A DNA stretch of 64,000 nt, from NCBI GenBank assembly GCA_964638055.1, contig CAZWXF010000001.1, positions 1-64,000 of the forward strand, read 5' to 3'. The notes under the pieces are model-generated. The model saw only the letters and a program-made list of their open reading frames with translations. It had not been told where the DNA came from and searched no databases. The position numbers were made by a program, and so were the translations under genes. The DNA comes from Prado023 sp964638055 (lineage in GTDB: Bacteria > Actinomycetota > Actinomycetes > S36-B12 > CAIYMF01). How positions within the stretch are numbered: position 1 is the stretch's first letter; every line of letters begins with the position of its first letter. Positions 24,289-31,760 of this stretch are shown here, piece after piece.

Positions 24289-25098
24289 TCAGGCGTCGGT
24301 GTCAGGACGGCGTCGCCGCGCCATGAGGAGTGCGGCCACCGCGACCATCCCCAGGATCACCGCGCTGATCAGCAGGCGGGGGGCAGCCCCAGAACCCGAG
24401 TCGCTGGGTGCCTCCGATGGGCTGCCGGCCTGGATGGCGGCAGGGTTCGGGGCTTCTGTGGCCGCCGCCGATGCGGCCGCCGCTGCATCAGCGTCGCTGA
24501 CCTCGGCCCCGCATTCGGAGGCCGGGTACCCGTTGATGGCGCAGATGAGACCGCTCTTCTCCGTCACCTGCCCGGCTGCGGCCAAGGCCTGGTTGCCGGT
24601 GCTGCCCTCGCTCAGCGAGACGCACGAGACCCTGTCGGCCGGGGGTGTCTCGCCGGCCGGGGCGTGGGCGACGTAGCCGGAGTCCACCACCACGGCGACG
24701 CGGACCTGACCCGCCGGCGCGTCGGCAGCGTCGAGGTCCGGGCAGAGGGCCGCGAAGTCGGGCGCGTTGTCGGGTGTCTGCGCGGGTGCGTCCGTGGTGA
24801 TCCCGAACCGCCACCCCTGGATGTCCCTGTCCACGAGCTCGTGCTCGCCCGGGCCCGTCTGCGCCGCGACCCACGTGCCGTTGGCGCCCTGCCAGTAGCT
24901 CCAGTAGCGGTACGCGGCGGCGCTGGCGGGGGACTGCGCGACCATCGCGAGGAGCAGGCCGATGACCGCGGCCACGAGGGCTACGGTTCCGCCGTGGCGG
25001 GTCGGCGAGGCCGCCGCCCCGGCGCCGGGCACTCGGGAGGGGCTTGCGCCGCGCGGACGCGGGCTGAGGCGTGATCGGCCCCAGGGAGAACGGTTCAT
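24289..25098 (-). CDS. SCO2322-family secreted/surface-anchored protein, first gene of the cobalamin operon
   Basis: A 269-residue exported protein. A long basic N-region and hydrophobic core (about 38-56) end in a signal-peptidase site ASA-AAY near residue 60. The mature protein starts with an aromatic cluster (YRYWSYWQGANGTW), contains four cysteines (119, 159, 186, 196) that could make two disulfides, and ends with an Ala/Pro/Ser linker, one transmembrane helix (about 241-260) and ARRRR. It resembles the uncharacterised SCO2322 family, which I recall as linked to ECF genes. The ATG is chosen because AGAAGGC lies upstream. As first gene behind the riboswitch, it may capture or hand over corrinoids outside the membrane; that is inference. 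Confidence 0.85.
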   Translation of the reverse strand: MNRSPWGRSRLSPRPRGASPSRVPGAGAAASPTRHGGTVALVAAVIGLLLAMVAQSPASAAAYRYWSYWQGANGTWVAAQTGPGEHELVDRDIQGWRFGITTDAPAQTPDNAPDFAALCPDLDAADAPAGQVRVAVVVDSGYVAHAPAGETPPADRVSCVSLSEGSTGNQALAAAGQVTEKSGLICAINGYPASECGAEVSDADAAAAASAAATEAPNPAAIQAGSPSEAPSDSGSGAAPRLLISAVILGMVAVAALLMARRRRPDTDA

Positions 25099-25104
25099 GG
25101 CAAT

Positions 25105-25155
25105 GCCTTCTCTCAGGCCCTTGCCGGATGTGGGACCGGTCGGGCGAAGGCGCCC
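25105..25155 (-). promoter_or_regulatory. Candidate expression platform: Shine-Dalgarno and anti-Shine-Dalgarno of the cobalamin operon
   Basis: The ribosome site GAAGGC (25110-25105) before the ATG at 25098 is perfectly complementary to GCCTTC (25151-25146). GCCTTC can alternatively be locked in a local hairpin GGGCG-CCTT-CGCCC (25155-25142). This gives two exclusive states, consistent with ligand-dependent translation control downstream of the riboswitch. A further GGGCTCC/GGAGCCC pairing (25198-25162 region) could link aptamer and platform. Confidence 0.5.
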
Positions 25156-25194
25156 AGCCCGGGCTCCACCGCCGACCTCGGACGGTATTGGGGA

Positions 25195-25295
25195 GCCCCA
25201 GTCCGCCAGGTGCTCCGGCTCGCCCGGATCGGGCTCACGGTTGCGGGTCAGCGCCGGACTCACACCGGCTTCCCCTGGATCTCGGACTGCGGGAA
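25195..25295 (-). ncRNA. Cobalamin (AdoCbl-type) riboswitch aptamer
   Basis: The minus strand carries the hallmarks in order: GGGAAGCCGGTGTGAGTCCG, then GCGCTGACCCGCAACCGTGA, then the B12-box-like GAGCCGGAGCACCTGGC. Outer arms CAGTCCG (about 25289-25283) and CGGACTG (about 25205-25199) can pair as the closing stem. The order and wording match the cobalamin riboswitch class (Rfam RF00174 as I know it). It lies about 100 bases before the SCO2322-like gene and so governs the whole ECF-cobU-cobT-cobS operon, presumably repressing it when cobalamin is plentiful. Confidence 0.92.
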
Positions 25296-25404
25296 CGTGC
25301 GGGGCCGAGGCTACCACCGCGCCGTGGCGGGCCAGGAGTCGTCAAGGCGGCGTGCCCGATCCGGCATCGGGCGGTGGCGTGGGGGGTCGAGGGACAATGA
25401 CCCC

Positions 25405-25944
25405 ATGGCCATCCGACTGGTCCAGGGTGACATCACGGCCTTCGCTGCAGACGCCATCGTGAACGCCGCGAACTCGCGCCTCCTCGGTGGCGGGGGAGTG
25501 GACGGCGCCATCCACCGGGTCGGTGGGCCCTCGATCCTGGAGGAGTGCCGCGCGCTGCGTCGCACCGCCCTGCCCGACGGCCTCCCCACCGGCGAGGCCG
25601 TGGCGACGACCGCAGGCCTGCTGCCGGCCCGCTGGGTCATTCACACGGTCGGCCCGGTGTTCGGGCGCTCGCGCCGGGACTCCGCGCTGCTCGCGTCGGC
25701 CTACCGCACCAGCCTGGGGGTGGCGGACGGCCTCGGGGCTTCATCGATCGCGTTCCCGTCGATCTCCACCGGCGCCTACGGCTACCCCCTCGACCTGGCC
25801 GCACCCATCGCCCTGGGGGAGGTGACCAGGTGGCTCGCCGCGGGCCGGGACCCGCTGGACATCACGTTCGTCCTCTTCGGAGCTGGGACGCTGGCGGCCT
25901 TCCGAGCGGCCGCGCTCGACAGTGGGCTACTCCTGGCCGATTGA
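25405..25944 (+). CDS. Macro-domain protein, O-acetyl-ADP-ribose deacetylase type
   Basis: A 179-residue single macro domain of the YmdB/MacroD type. The ADP-ribose-binding motif VNAANSRLLGGGGVDGAIH runs from residue 19, and FPSISTGAYGYPLDLAA gives the phosphate loop. Such enzymes hydrolyse O-acetyl-ADP-ribose or remove ADP-ribose from proteins or nucleic acids. The ATG lies six bases after a GACAAT box, which may be a leaderless promoter. It is divergent from the cobalamin operon and has no obvious partner nearby. Confidence 0.93.
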   Translation: MAIRLVQGDITAFAADAIVNAANSRLLGGGGVDGAIHRVGGPSILEECRALRRTALPDGLPTGEAVATTAGLLPARWVIHTVGPVFGRSRRDSALLASAYRTSLGVADGLGASSIAFPSISTGAYGYPLDLAAPIALGEVTRWLAAGRDPLDITFVLFGAGTLAAFRAAALDSGLLLAD

Positions 25945-25963
25945 GGCGCCAGACCGCATGGCC

Positions 25964-26170
25964 TCACCGGTCGGCGTGCAGGCTCATCGGGCCGTAGACC
26001 TTCCGCCCCTCCTCGAAGAGGGTCACGGCGTCCACCCCCGCGGCCAGGAGCTCGGGCCAGGCCTCACCGATCCAGGACTCGGCGTCGGACTGTGAGGGAA
26101 AGCCCGCCGCCGGGGGCTCGACGGCCACCTCGCCGCCGTGATCGACCTCGTAGCGCCAGTTCCACGTCAT
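25964..26170 (-). CDS. Small conserved hypothetical protein
   Basis: A 68-residue acidic protein (MTWNWRYEVD at the start) with several Trp residues and no Cys or membrane segment. I recognise it only as a type of small actinobacterial hypothetical protein. It starts 11 bases after the stop of... the aldo/keto reductase direction is the same strand, so it is actually downstream: the reductase ends at 26182 and this gene starts at 26170, giving a probable operon with an 11-base gap. It converges with the macro-domain gene; TGAGGC/GCCTCA arms around the two stop codons might form a shared weak terminator. Confidence 0.72.
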   Translation of the reverse strand: MTWNWRYEVDHGGEVAVEPPAAGFPSQSDAESWIGEAWPELLAAGVDAVTLFEEGRKVYGPMSLHADR

Positions 26171-26181
26171 CTCGTCTCTCC

Positions 26182-27180
26182 TCAGGGCCGGCGCTGCGGG
26201 GAGCGCGTGAGTGCCGGATCGATGATCACGGCGTCGCCGAGGACGGCGTCGATCGCAGCGCGCACATCATCGTCGAGCACGATCCCGCTGGCCGCAGCCA
26301 CCTCGGTGATCTGCTCCGGGCGGGAGGCCCCGACGATGGCCGCCGAGACGCTGCGGCTGCCCAGCACCCAGGCGATCGCGAGCTGCGGCATGGACAGCCC
26401 CGCATCCGCCGCGACCGCCCGGAGCCGCTGCACGCGGGTGAGCACGTCGTCGGTGAGCCACCTGGCGATGGATCCGCCGCCGGCAGGGTCCGCAGCCCTG
26501 GAGCCCTCGGGGAACGGCTGGCCGGGCTCGTACTTGCCGGTGAGGACGCCCTGGGCCAGAGGGGACCACACCACCTGGCCGATCCCGGCCTGATCGCACA
26601 CGGGGAGGACCTCGGTCTCGATGACCCGCCAGAGCATCGAGTACTGCGGCTGGTTGGACACGATCCGGTCCAGGCCCATGTCGTCGGCGATCGCCACCGC
26701 CGCCGAGATCTGCTCGGCCCGCCACTCCGAGACCCCCACGTACAGCACCTTGCCGGAGCGCACGAGGTCATCGAAGGCCCGCAGCGTCTCGGGCAGTGGC
26801 GTGTGGGCGTCGTAGCGATGGGCCTGGTACACGTCGATGTGATCGGTGCCCAGGCGTCGCAGCGACGCCTCGCAGGACTCCACGATGTGCTTGCGGGAGA
26901 GCCCCCGGTCGTTGGCGCCCGGCCCTGTCGGCCAGAAGACCTTCGTCATGATCTCCAGGCCCTCGCGGCGCTGGCCGCGAAGCGCCCTGCCCAGCACCGA
27001 CTCCGCGCCCGTCTGGGCGTACACGTCGGCTGTGTCGAACGTCGTGATCCCCGCGTCGAGGGCGGCGTTGACCACGGCGATCGCAGACTCCTCGGTCAGC
27101 TGCGAGGCATGCGTGAGCCAGTTGCCCAGGGCGATCTCGCTGACGTGAAGGCCGCTGGCGCCCAGTCTCCGGTGTTCCAT
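26182..27180 (-). CDS. Aldo/keto reductase
   Basis: A 332-residue NADPH-dependent oxidoreductase of the AKR/Kv-beta-like subgroup. The catalytic tetrad is visible: Asp52 and Tyr54 in FDTADVYAQTG, Lys80 in IMTKVFWP and His121 in QAHRYD. The SGKVLYVGVSEW and SNQPQYSMLWR motifs are those of the Kv-beta/YghZ group. The natural substrate cannot be deduced. The ATG follows a TATGGT box by six bases. A small hypothetical gene follows in the same direction. Confidence 0.95.
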   Translation of the reverse strand: MEHRRLGASGLHVSEIALGNWLTHASQLTEESAIAVVNAALDAGITTFDTADVYAQTGAESVLGRALRGQRREGLEIMTKVFWPTGPGANDRGLSRKHIVESCEASLRRLGTDHIDVYQAHRYDAHTPLPETLRAFDDLVRSGKVLYVGVSEWRAEQISAAVAIADDMGLDRIVSNQPQYSMLWRVIETEVLPVCDQAGIGQVVWSPLAQGVLTGKYEPGQPFPEGSRAADPAGGGSIARWLTDDVLTRVQRLRAVAADAGLSMPQLAIAWVLGSRSVSAAIVGASRPEQITEVAAASGIVLDDDVRAAIDAVLGDAVIIDPALTRSPQRRP

Positions 27181-27186
27181 GCCCCG

Positions 27187-27192
27187 ACCATA
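27187..27192 (-). promoter_or_regulatory. Leaderless -10 box of the aldo/keto reductase gene
   Basis: TATGGT on the minus strand, six bases before the ATG at 27180. Confidence 0.6.
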
Positions 27193-27293
27193 GGTGAGGG
27201 CGCTGACATCGGCGGGAGACCCCGGCGATGATCGCAGGCTCGGATGACGCACGTCACCGGTTCGCGGGCGCAGCCGAGCTGGGCAGCGACGGC

Positions 27294-27968
27294 TCAGTCC
27301 TTCGGGACCTCCTTCAGGACCTCCTTCGGGACCTCCTGCCCCGACTCCTTGCCCTTCCCCTTCTTGGTCTTGGCGGGCCGCCCGCCCGGGCGCACCTTGG
27401 GTGGCGGCAGGCGCAGCTTGCGCAGCTGCAGGACCCGCATCGTCGCGTAGAAGCGCGCGCCCTTGCGATCGGCCTTGTCGGGCCACCGGCGCCGGAGCTC
27501 GCGGTTGAGCTTCGTGAGGAGCAGGACCGTGTCGATGATCATGAAGATGGTCAGGATGAGCCACAGGCTCGATGCCAACGCCTGCAGTCGGGTGGCCGGG
27601 AGGAATCCCAGGACCAGGACGACGACGGCCATCGGCAGGAAGAGCTCCGCGGCGGCCCAGCGCCCGTCCACGAAGTCGCGCACGAAGGCCCGGACCGGAC
27701 CGGCATCGCGTGCGGGCAGCGCGCGCTCGTCCCCGGATGCCAGTGCGGCCCTGGCCGCCGCCCGCTCCGCGGCAGCGCGCTTCTTCGCGGCCTTCTTGGC
27801 CTCCTTGGGGTCCGTCGGTACCTTCAGGGTCTGCTTGCGCTGTGCCTCGGCCTGCTTGCGGGACGGAGTCGGGCGTCCCTTGCCTGTGCTGGAACCCGAC
27901 AGCGTCGCCGGCGGGGCCACGGCAGCGGCCTCGGGCGTGGGCTTGCCGGACCTCATCGGGAACTTCAC
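27294..27968 (-). CDS. DUF3043 membrane protein
   Basis: A 224-residue protein typical of the actinobacterial DUF3043 family, whose function is unknown. A basic, Ala/Lys-rich N-terminal region (KEAKKAAKKRAAAERAAARA near 57-76) precedes a conserved block (VRAFVRDFVDGRWAAAELFL), two transmembrane helices (about 110-130 and 136-155) and a basic tail. The tail ends in a small repeat, PKEVLKEVPKD, encoded by near-identical 12-15 base units. The GTG at 27968 follows a TACCCT box by six bases. It is divergent from pspA. Confidence 0.9.
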   Translation of the reverse strand: MKFPMRSGKPTPEAAAVAPPATLSGSSTGKGRPTPSRKQAEAQRKQTLKVPTDPKEAKKAAKKRAAAERAAARAALASGDERALPARDAGPVRAFVRDFVDGRWAAAELFLPMAVVVLVLGFLPATRLQALASSLWLILTIFMIIDTVLLLTKLNRELRRRWPDKADRKGARFYATMRVLQLRKLRLPPPKVRPGGRPAKTKKGKGKESGQEVPKEVLKEVPKD

Positions 27969-27974
27969 CCGTAC

Positions 27975-27980
27975 AGGGTA
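27975..27980 (-). promoter_or_regulatory. Leaderless -10 box of the DUF3043 gene
   Basis: TACCCT on the minus strand, six bases before the GTG at 27968. Confidence 0.6.
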
Positions 27981-28020
27981 AAGGCGGCAGCGACGGGGAG
28001 AGCAGGACGCCGTGGGACGT

Positions 28021-28026
28021 TACTCT
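28021..28026 (+). promoter_or_regulatory. Probable -10 box of the pspA-htpX-pspAB operon
   Basis: TACTCT lies 45 bases before the pspA ATG, leaving a short leader that contains a GGCGGG-GAGG-CCCGCC hairpin and an AGGAGA ribosome site. No clear -35 is visible, so an alternative sigma factor is possible. Confidence 0.4.
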
Positions 28027-28071
28027 TGAGGGGATCGGCGGGGAGGCCCGCCAGCAGGGCAGGAGACGAGC

Positions 28072-28848
28072 ATGGCGGGCATGTGGCAGCGCTTCAAGAT
28101 GATCTTCAAGTCGAAGGCGAACGCCGCTTTGGACAGGGCCGAGAACCCGGCCCAGACCCTCGACTACTCGTACGAGAAGCAGTTGGAGATGCTGCAGAAG
28201 GTGCGTCGGGGCGTGGCCGATGTCGCCACGAGCCGCAAGCGCGTGGAGCTGCAGATCGCCTCGCTGGACAAGCAGGTCGTCAAGCTCGACGACCAGGCGA
28301 GGGCCGCGCTGGCCGGGGGACGCGAGGACCTGGCACGTGAGGCGCTGATCCGCAAGGCGGGGTTCTCCCAGCAGATGGGTGACCTCCACGTCCAGCTCGA
28401 GCAGCTCAGCGGCCAGGAGCAGAAGCTCACAGTTGCCGCCCAGCAGCTCCAGGCCAAGGTGGAGTCCTTCCGGACCCAGAAGGAGACCATCAAGGCCACG
28501 TACTCGGCCGCCGAGGCCCAGGTCCGGATCAACGAGGCGTTCACGGGGATCTCCAGCGAGCTCGGCGACGTCGGCCTGGCCATCCAGCGCGCCGAGGAGC
28601 GCACGGCCGCGATGCAGGCTCGCGCCGGCGCCATCGACGAGCTGATCGCGACCGGCAGCCTGGACGTGCCCGGTGGCAAGGACTCCCTGACGGTCGAGCT
28701 GGAGCGGATGTCCGCGGACAACGCCGTCGAGGCCCAGCTGGCCGCGATGCGCGCCCAGCTCTCCGGGACACCAGCCCCGCCTGCAGTGAGCTCACCGGCC
28801 GCCGAGGCGATCGATGCCGGTCCGGACAAGCCGCCGACCCAGGCCTGA
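28072..28848 (+). CDS. pspA: PspA/IM30 family envelope-stress protein
   Basis: A 258-residue coiled-coil protein of the ESCRT-III-like PspA/Vipp1 family that coats and protects the cytoplasmic membrane. It starts with an amphipathic helix (WQRFKMIFKSKANAALDRAE) and continues as long charged helices to about residue 225, followed by a Pro/Ala-rich tail. Shine-Dalgarno AGGAGA precedes the ATG. It heads a three-gene cluster with htpX and pspAB, a membrane-quality-control group in actinobacteria. Confidence 0.96.
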   Translation: MAGMWQRFKMIFKSKANAALDRAENPAQTLDYSYEKQLEMLQKVRRGVADVATSRKRVELQIASLDKQVVKLDDQARAALAGGREDLAREALIRKAGFSQQMGDLHVQLEQLSGQEQKLTVAAQQLQAKVESFRTQKETIKATYSAAEAQVRINEAFTGISSELGDVGLAIQRAEERTAAMQARAGAIDELIATGSLDVPGGKDSLTVELERMSADNAVEAQLAAMRAQLSGTPAPPAVSSPAAEAIDAGPDKPPTQA

Positions 28849-28880
28849 GGACGATCACGCACCGCGGTCAGGACAGGAGA

Positions 28881-29780
28881 ATGGCGAGAAGCAGGTACGC
28901 CTCCGATCCCGGGCTCACGGCCCGGATGGGGGCGACCATGTTCCTCCTGGGCCTGCTCTACGTGGTGCTCATGGCGGTCCTGATCTACATGGGACTCGGG
29001 GCAGGGTTCGTCCTGGTGATCGCCGGGGGGATGGCGTGGGCGCAGTGGTACTACTCCGACAGAGTCGCGCTGTTCTCCATGGGTGCGCGCACGGTCACCC
29101 CCGAGCAGGCCCCGCAGCTGCACGCGCTCGTGGACAGGCTCTGCGCGATGGCCGACATGCCCAAGCCGACCGTCGCGATCGCCGACACTGACATGCCCAA
29201 CGCGTTCGCCACCGGCCGCAGCGCGAAGCGGTCGGTGGTGTGCGTGACGACCGGACTCCTGCGCCGCCTCGATGCCGAGGAGCTGGAGGGGGTGCTCTCC
29301 CATGAGCTGGCGCACGTGGCCCACCGCGATGTCCTGGTCATGACCGTCGCATCGTTCGTCGGAGTGCTGGCCGGGTTCCTCACCCGCAGCTGGCTCTGGG
29401 GCAGCATGTTCCGCAGGCGGGACAACGACAGCAGCGGGGCCATCGCGTTCCTCATTATCATGGCTGTGTCGATCCTCGTGTACGTCGTGAGCTTCGTGCT
29501 CACGCGCATGCTCTCCCGGTACCGGGAGCTCTCCGCGGATCGGGCCGGTGCCCTGCTCACGGGCCGCCCCGCAGGACTGGCCCGAGCGCTGCAGAAGATC
29601 AGCGGCGACATGGCCGCCATCCCGACTCGGGACCTGCGGGAGAAGGAGGCGATGAACGCGTTCTTCATCACGCCCGCCTTCGGCGGTGAGGAGTCCCTGG
29701 CCTCGCTGTTCTCGACGCACCCGCCGCTGGAGCGCCGCCTGGAGCAGCTGGCCCGGATCTCCGCTCAGCTGGGGCAGTAG
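28881..29780 (+). CDS. htpX: HtpX-like M48 membrane metalloprotease
   Basis: A 299-residue zinc protease with two N-terminal helices (about 17-37, 41-55), the active-site motif HELAH (141-145), two later helices (about 153-168, 186-208) and the third zinc ligand Glu216 in YRELSADRAG. HtpX degrades misfolded membrane proteins. It lies between pspA and pspAB, so all three probably respond together to envelope damage. The stop is two bases from the pspAB start. Confidence 0.96.
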   Translation: MARSRYASDPGLTARMGATMFLLGLLYVVLMAVLIYMGLGAGFVLVIAGGMAWAQWYYSDRVALFSMGARTVTPEQAPQLHALVDRLCAMADMPKPTVAIADTDMPNAFATGRSAKRSVVCVTTGLLRRLDAEELEGVLSHELAHVAHRDVLVMTVASFVGVLAGFLTRSWLWGSMFRRRDNDSSGAIAFLIIMAVSILVYVVSFVLTRMLSRYRELSADRAGALLTGRPAGLARALQKISGDMAAIPTRDLREKEAMNAFFITPAFGGEESLASLFSTHPPLERRLEQLARISAQLGQ

Positions 29781-29782
29781 CC

Positions 29783-30355
29783 GTGGGCTTCTTCGACTCG
29801 ATCCTCGGGCGCAGCAAGCCCCCGGCCGCGGACCTCGACGCGATCTTCGGACTGCCCTCGGCCGCGATCACCCTCAGCGCAGCCCTGGGATACGAGCCCA
29901 CCGGCAGGGGTGCCGTCGCCTTCCGCGTGCCTGAGGGCCGCGCCTTCGCCGACGTCGAGGCCGAGGTGCAGGCCCTCCTGGCCGCCTCCGGCGATCCTGC
30001 ACTCGAGCGCGCGGTGGACGCGTACGGCTACACCTGGCTGGTCCTCGTCACCGAGCCGCCGGACGTCCCGGCGCTGGTGACCAACCTCCACGCGATCAAC
30101 CTGACGCTGCAGGACTCCGGCTTCGGTCCGCAGCTGCTGTGCTCCGTGGTCGGCTTCCGGGGGCCGCAGGAGCGGACCCTCGCGCTGGTGTACCTGTTCA
30201 AGCAGGCCTCCTTCTATCCCTTCGCACCACTGCCCGGGCAACAGGCACGGGACACGGTCCTGGAGCTGCAGGTGCGCGACCTGATCCGCGACGACGTGGC
30301 GATGGAGCGCGACCTCTCCCGCTGGTTCCCGATCTGGGGCGCCCCGGGGCTATGA
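29783..30355 (+). CDS. pspAB: PspA-associated protein PspAB
   Basis: A 190-residue cytoplasmic protein beginning MGFFDSILGRSKPP, matching the actinobacterial PspAB family found beside pspA and htpX. No catalytic motif or membrane segment is visible. Its role is presumed to be support or control of PspA, based only on gene context. It starts with GTG immediately after htpX. The companion PspAA, which I would expect in some relatives, is absent here. Confidence 0.9.
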   Translation: MGFFDSILGRSKPPAADLDAIFGLPSAAITLSAALGYEPTGRGAVAFRVPEGRAFADVEAEVQALLAASGDPALERAVDAYGYTWLVLVTEPPDVPALVTNLHAINLTLQDSGFGPQLLCSVVGFRGPQERTLALVYLFKQASFYPFAPLPGQQARDTVLELQVRDLIRDDVAMERDLSRWFPIWGAPGL

Positions 30356-30412
30356 CGCCTCGTTCGCGCCGGATCGGTTCCCTTCGGGCCGGTGCGAGCC
30401 AGATCGCGGGAC

Positions 30413-30418
30413 TACGCT
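30413..30418 (+). promoter_or_regulatory. Leaderless -10 box upstream of corA leader ORF
   Basis: TACGCT lies exactly six bases before a GTG at 30425. The spacing equals that of the other leaderless starts in this window, which suggests that transcription of the corA message begins at this GTG. Confidence 0.55.
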
Positions 30419-30424
30419 GCGCGC

Positions 30425-30451
30425 GTGTCAGACGACCTTCGGGATACCTGA
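30425..30451 (+). CDS. Putative eight-residue leader peptide upstream of corA
   Basis: A GTG-initiated mini-ORF encodes VSDDLRDT and a TGA stop. It is out of frame with corA and ends 22 bases before the corA ATG. The leaderless promoter box at 30413-30418 would start the mRNA at this GTG. Three of the eight residues are Asp. Acidic leader peptides sense low magnesium upstream of other magnesium transporters, so the position is suggestive; there is no direct evidence that it is translated. Confidence 0.4.
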   Translation: MSDDLRDT

Positions 30452-30473
30452 TCGACGGGACAGGAGCCATCGG

Positions 30474-31460
30474 ATGATCCAGGTGAGGCTCATCGACGAG
30501 CAAGGCCCGAAGGTGATCTCCGTGGCCGAGATCGAAGCGTCGTTCTCGCGGCCGGGCACGTTCGTCTGGGTCGACATCTCGGAATGCGACGACGAGGCCA
30601 CCCGCGTGCTGCGCGATGTCTTCGGGTTCCATCCGTGGGCGATCATGGAGTGCCAGCAGCGTCAGCGGATGCCCAAGCTGCACGCCTACGCCGACCACGT
30701 GTTCGTGATCCTGCACTCGCCGGAGCGGGGCGTGCTCGGACACGTCCACTACGTCGAGCTGGACCAGTTCATCAGCGACCGGTTCCTCGTCACCGTCCAC
30801 GGCCCCACGAACGTCGCCGTCCCGCCGAACGTGCCCCTGCGTGACACGCACCACGTGTGGGAGCGGATGAAGGGCGACCGGTTCCATCCCAGGACCCCCA
30901 TGGAGATCTCGCACGCGATCATCTCCTCGATGAGCACCGGGATGGAGGCGATCCTCGAGGCTGTGACCGAGGAGGTCTGGGCGCTGGAGCAGAGGGTCAT
31001 CATGGGACGGATGGGCGATCCGGAGGCCTTCCTCGACGAGATGTTCCGCACGCGTCACGCGTTGCTGGCCGTGGCGAACATCACTGCGACCGGGGCCGAG
31101 GTGTACGGCCGTGTCTCCTCGGTGTCCCGCACCATGACCGATGACGAGCGGGACCTGATCGCGGACAACATGGACCAGCTCCTTCGCGTGCAGCACCTGG
31201 CCGACGGCCAGCGTGACTACTTGCAGGGAGTGATCGAGTTCTACCGGACGCGCACGGACACCCAGATGACCATCGCGGCCGAGCGGCTGGCAGTGATCGC
31301 CGTCGTCACCCTCCCCATCACCGCCCTGGCCTCCGTCCTGGGCATGAACCTCATCGCCAACGACAACACGACCCTGGCCGGGCTCGTGATTGCCCTGACC
31401 ATCATGAGCGCCATGTCGGCCGTCCTCCTGGTGTGGGCGCACCGCCGTGGCTGGTGGTGA
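30474..31460 (+). CDS. corA: CorA-type magnesium/divalent cation transporter
   Basis: A 328-residue transporter that forms a pentameric channel in the cytoplasmic membrane. The N-terminal two thirds is the cytoplasmic alpha/beta and long-helix domain; two C-terminal helices (about 270-290 and 300-322) enclose the signature GMN (290-292) in SVLGMNLIAN. The C-terminal end is basic and aromatic (HRRGWW). Shine-Dalgarno CAGGAG lies ten bases before the ATG. Zinc or cobalt transport is possible for family members. No M-box or ykoK-type riboswitch is seen upstream. Confidence 0.95.
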   Translation: MIQVRLIDEQGPKVISVAEIEASFSRPGTFVWVDISECDDEATRVLRDVFGFHPWAIMECQQRQRMPKLHAYADHVFVILHSPERGVLGHVHYVELDQFISDRFLVTVHGPTNVAVPPNVPLRDTHHVWERMKGDRFHPRTPMEISHAIISSMSTGMEAILEAVTEEVWALEQRVIMGRMGDPEAFLDEMFRTRHALLAVANITATGAEVYGRVSSVSRTMTDDERDLIADNMDQLLRVQHLADGQRDYLQGVIEFYRTRTDTQMTIAAERLAVIAVVTLPITALASVLGMNLIANDNTTLAGLVIALTIMSAMSAVLLVWAHRRGWW

Positions 31461-31530
31461 CGCCCCCGGCCCGCGCCCGTGCCCTCGCCGGTCGAGTCAG
31501 TCGTGACCCGGCCCGTCCAGCTTGTCGAGA

Positions 31531-31585
31531 CCAGGGCGGTCGAGCCCCGCTGGTCGAGCTTGTCGAGACCAAGGCGGCCGAGCTC
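31531..31585 (+). repeat. Direct repeat unit A, copy 1
   Basis: A 55-base unit identical to 31761-31815. It contains CGAGCTTGTCGAGACC, a motif related to the imperfect palindromes that I recall as very abundant between genes of several actinobacteria. The copy ends exactly at the first N of the scaffold gap. Confidence 0.85.
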
Positions 31586-31685
31586 NNNNNNNNNNNNNNN
31601 NNNNNNNNNNNNNNNNNNNNNNNNNNNNNNNNNNNNNNNNNNNNNNNNNNNNNNNNNNNNNNNNNNNNNNNNNNNNNNNNNNNNN
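31586..31685. other. Assembly gap of 100 N
   Basis: Exactly 100 consecutive Ns, the usual convention for a gap of unknown size. Identical repeats flank it, so the gap is most likely caused by a repeat array that the assembler could not resolve. The true distance between corA and nadA is unknown. Confidence 0.95.
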
Positions 31686-31740
31686 CGCTGGTGCTGCCGC
31701 GTGCGGACGGTGTGCTGAGCGGGTCTCGACGGGCTCGACC
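31686..31740 (+). repeat. Direct repeat unit B, copy 1
   Basis: A 55-base unit identical to 31854-31908, ending GGGTCTCGACGGGCTCGACC. It begins at the first base after the gap and may itself be truncated by it. Confidence 0.85.
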
Positions 31741-31760
31741 AGCGGACCGCTTGTTCGAGG

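Noticed and set aside
25105..25121. CCTGAGAGAAGG resembling part of a TPP riboswitch
   Set aside because: The other conserved TPP blocks are missing; it is part of the leader of the cobalamin-controlled gene.
25942..25966. TGAGGC/GCCTCA inverted repeat covering both convergent stop codons
   Set aside because: Only six base pairs with a 13-base loop and no T-tract; could form by chance.
30356..30473. Search for a magnesium (M-box) riboswitch before corA
   Set aside because: No conserved M-box blocks are present and the leader is too short.
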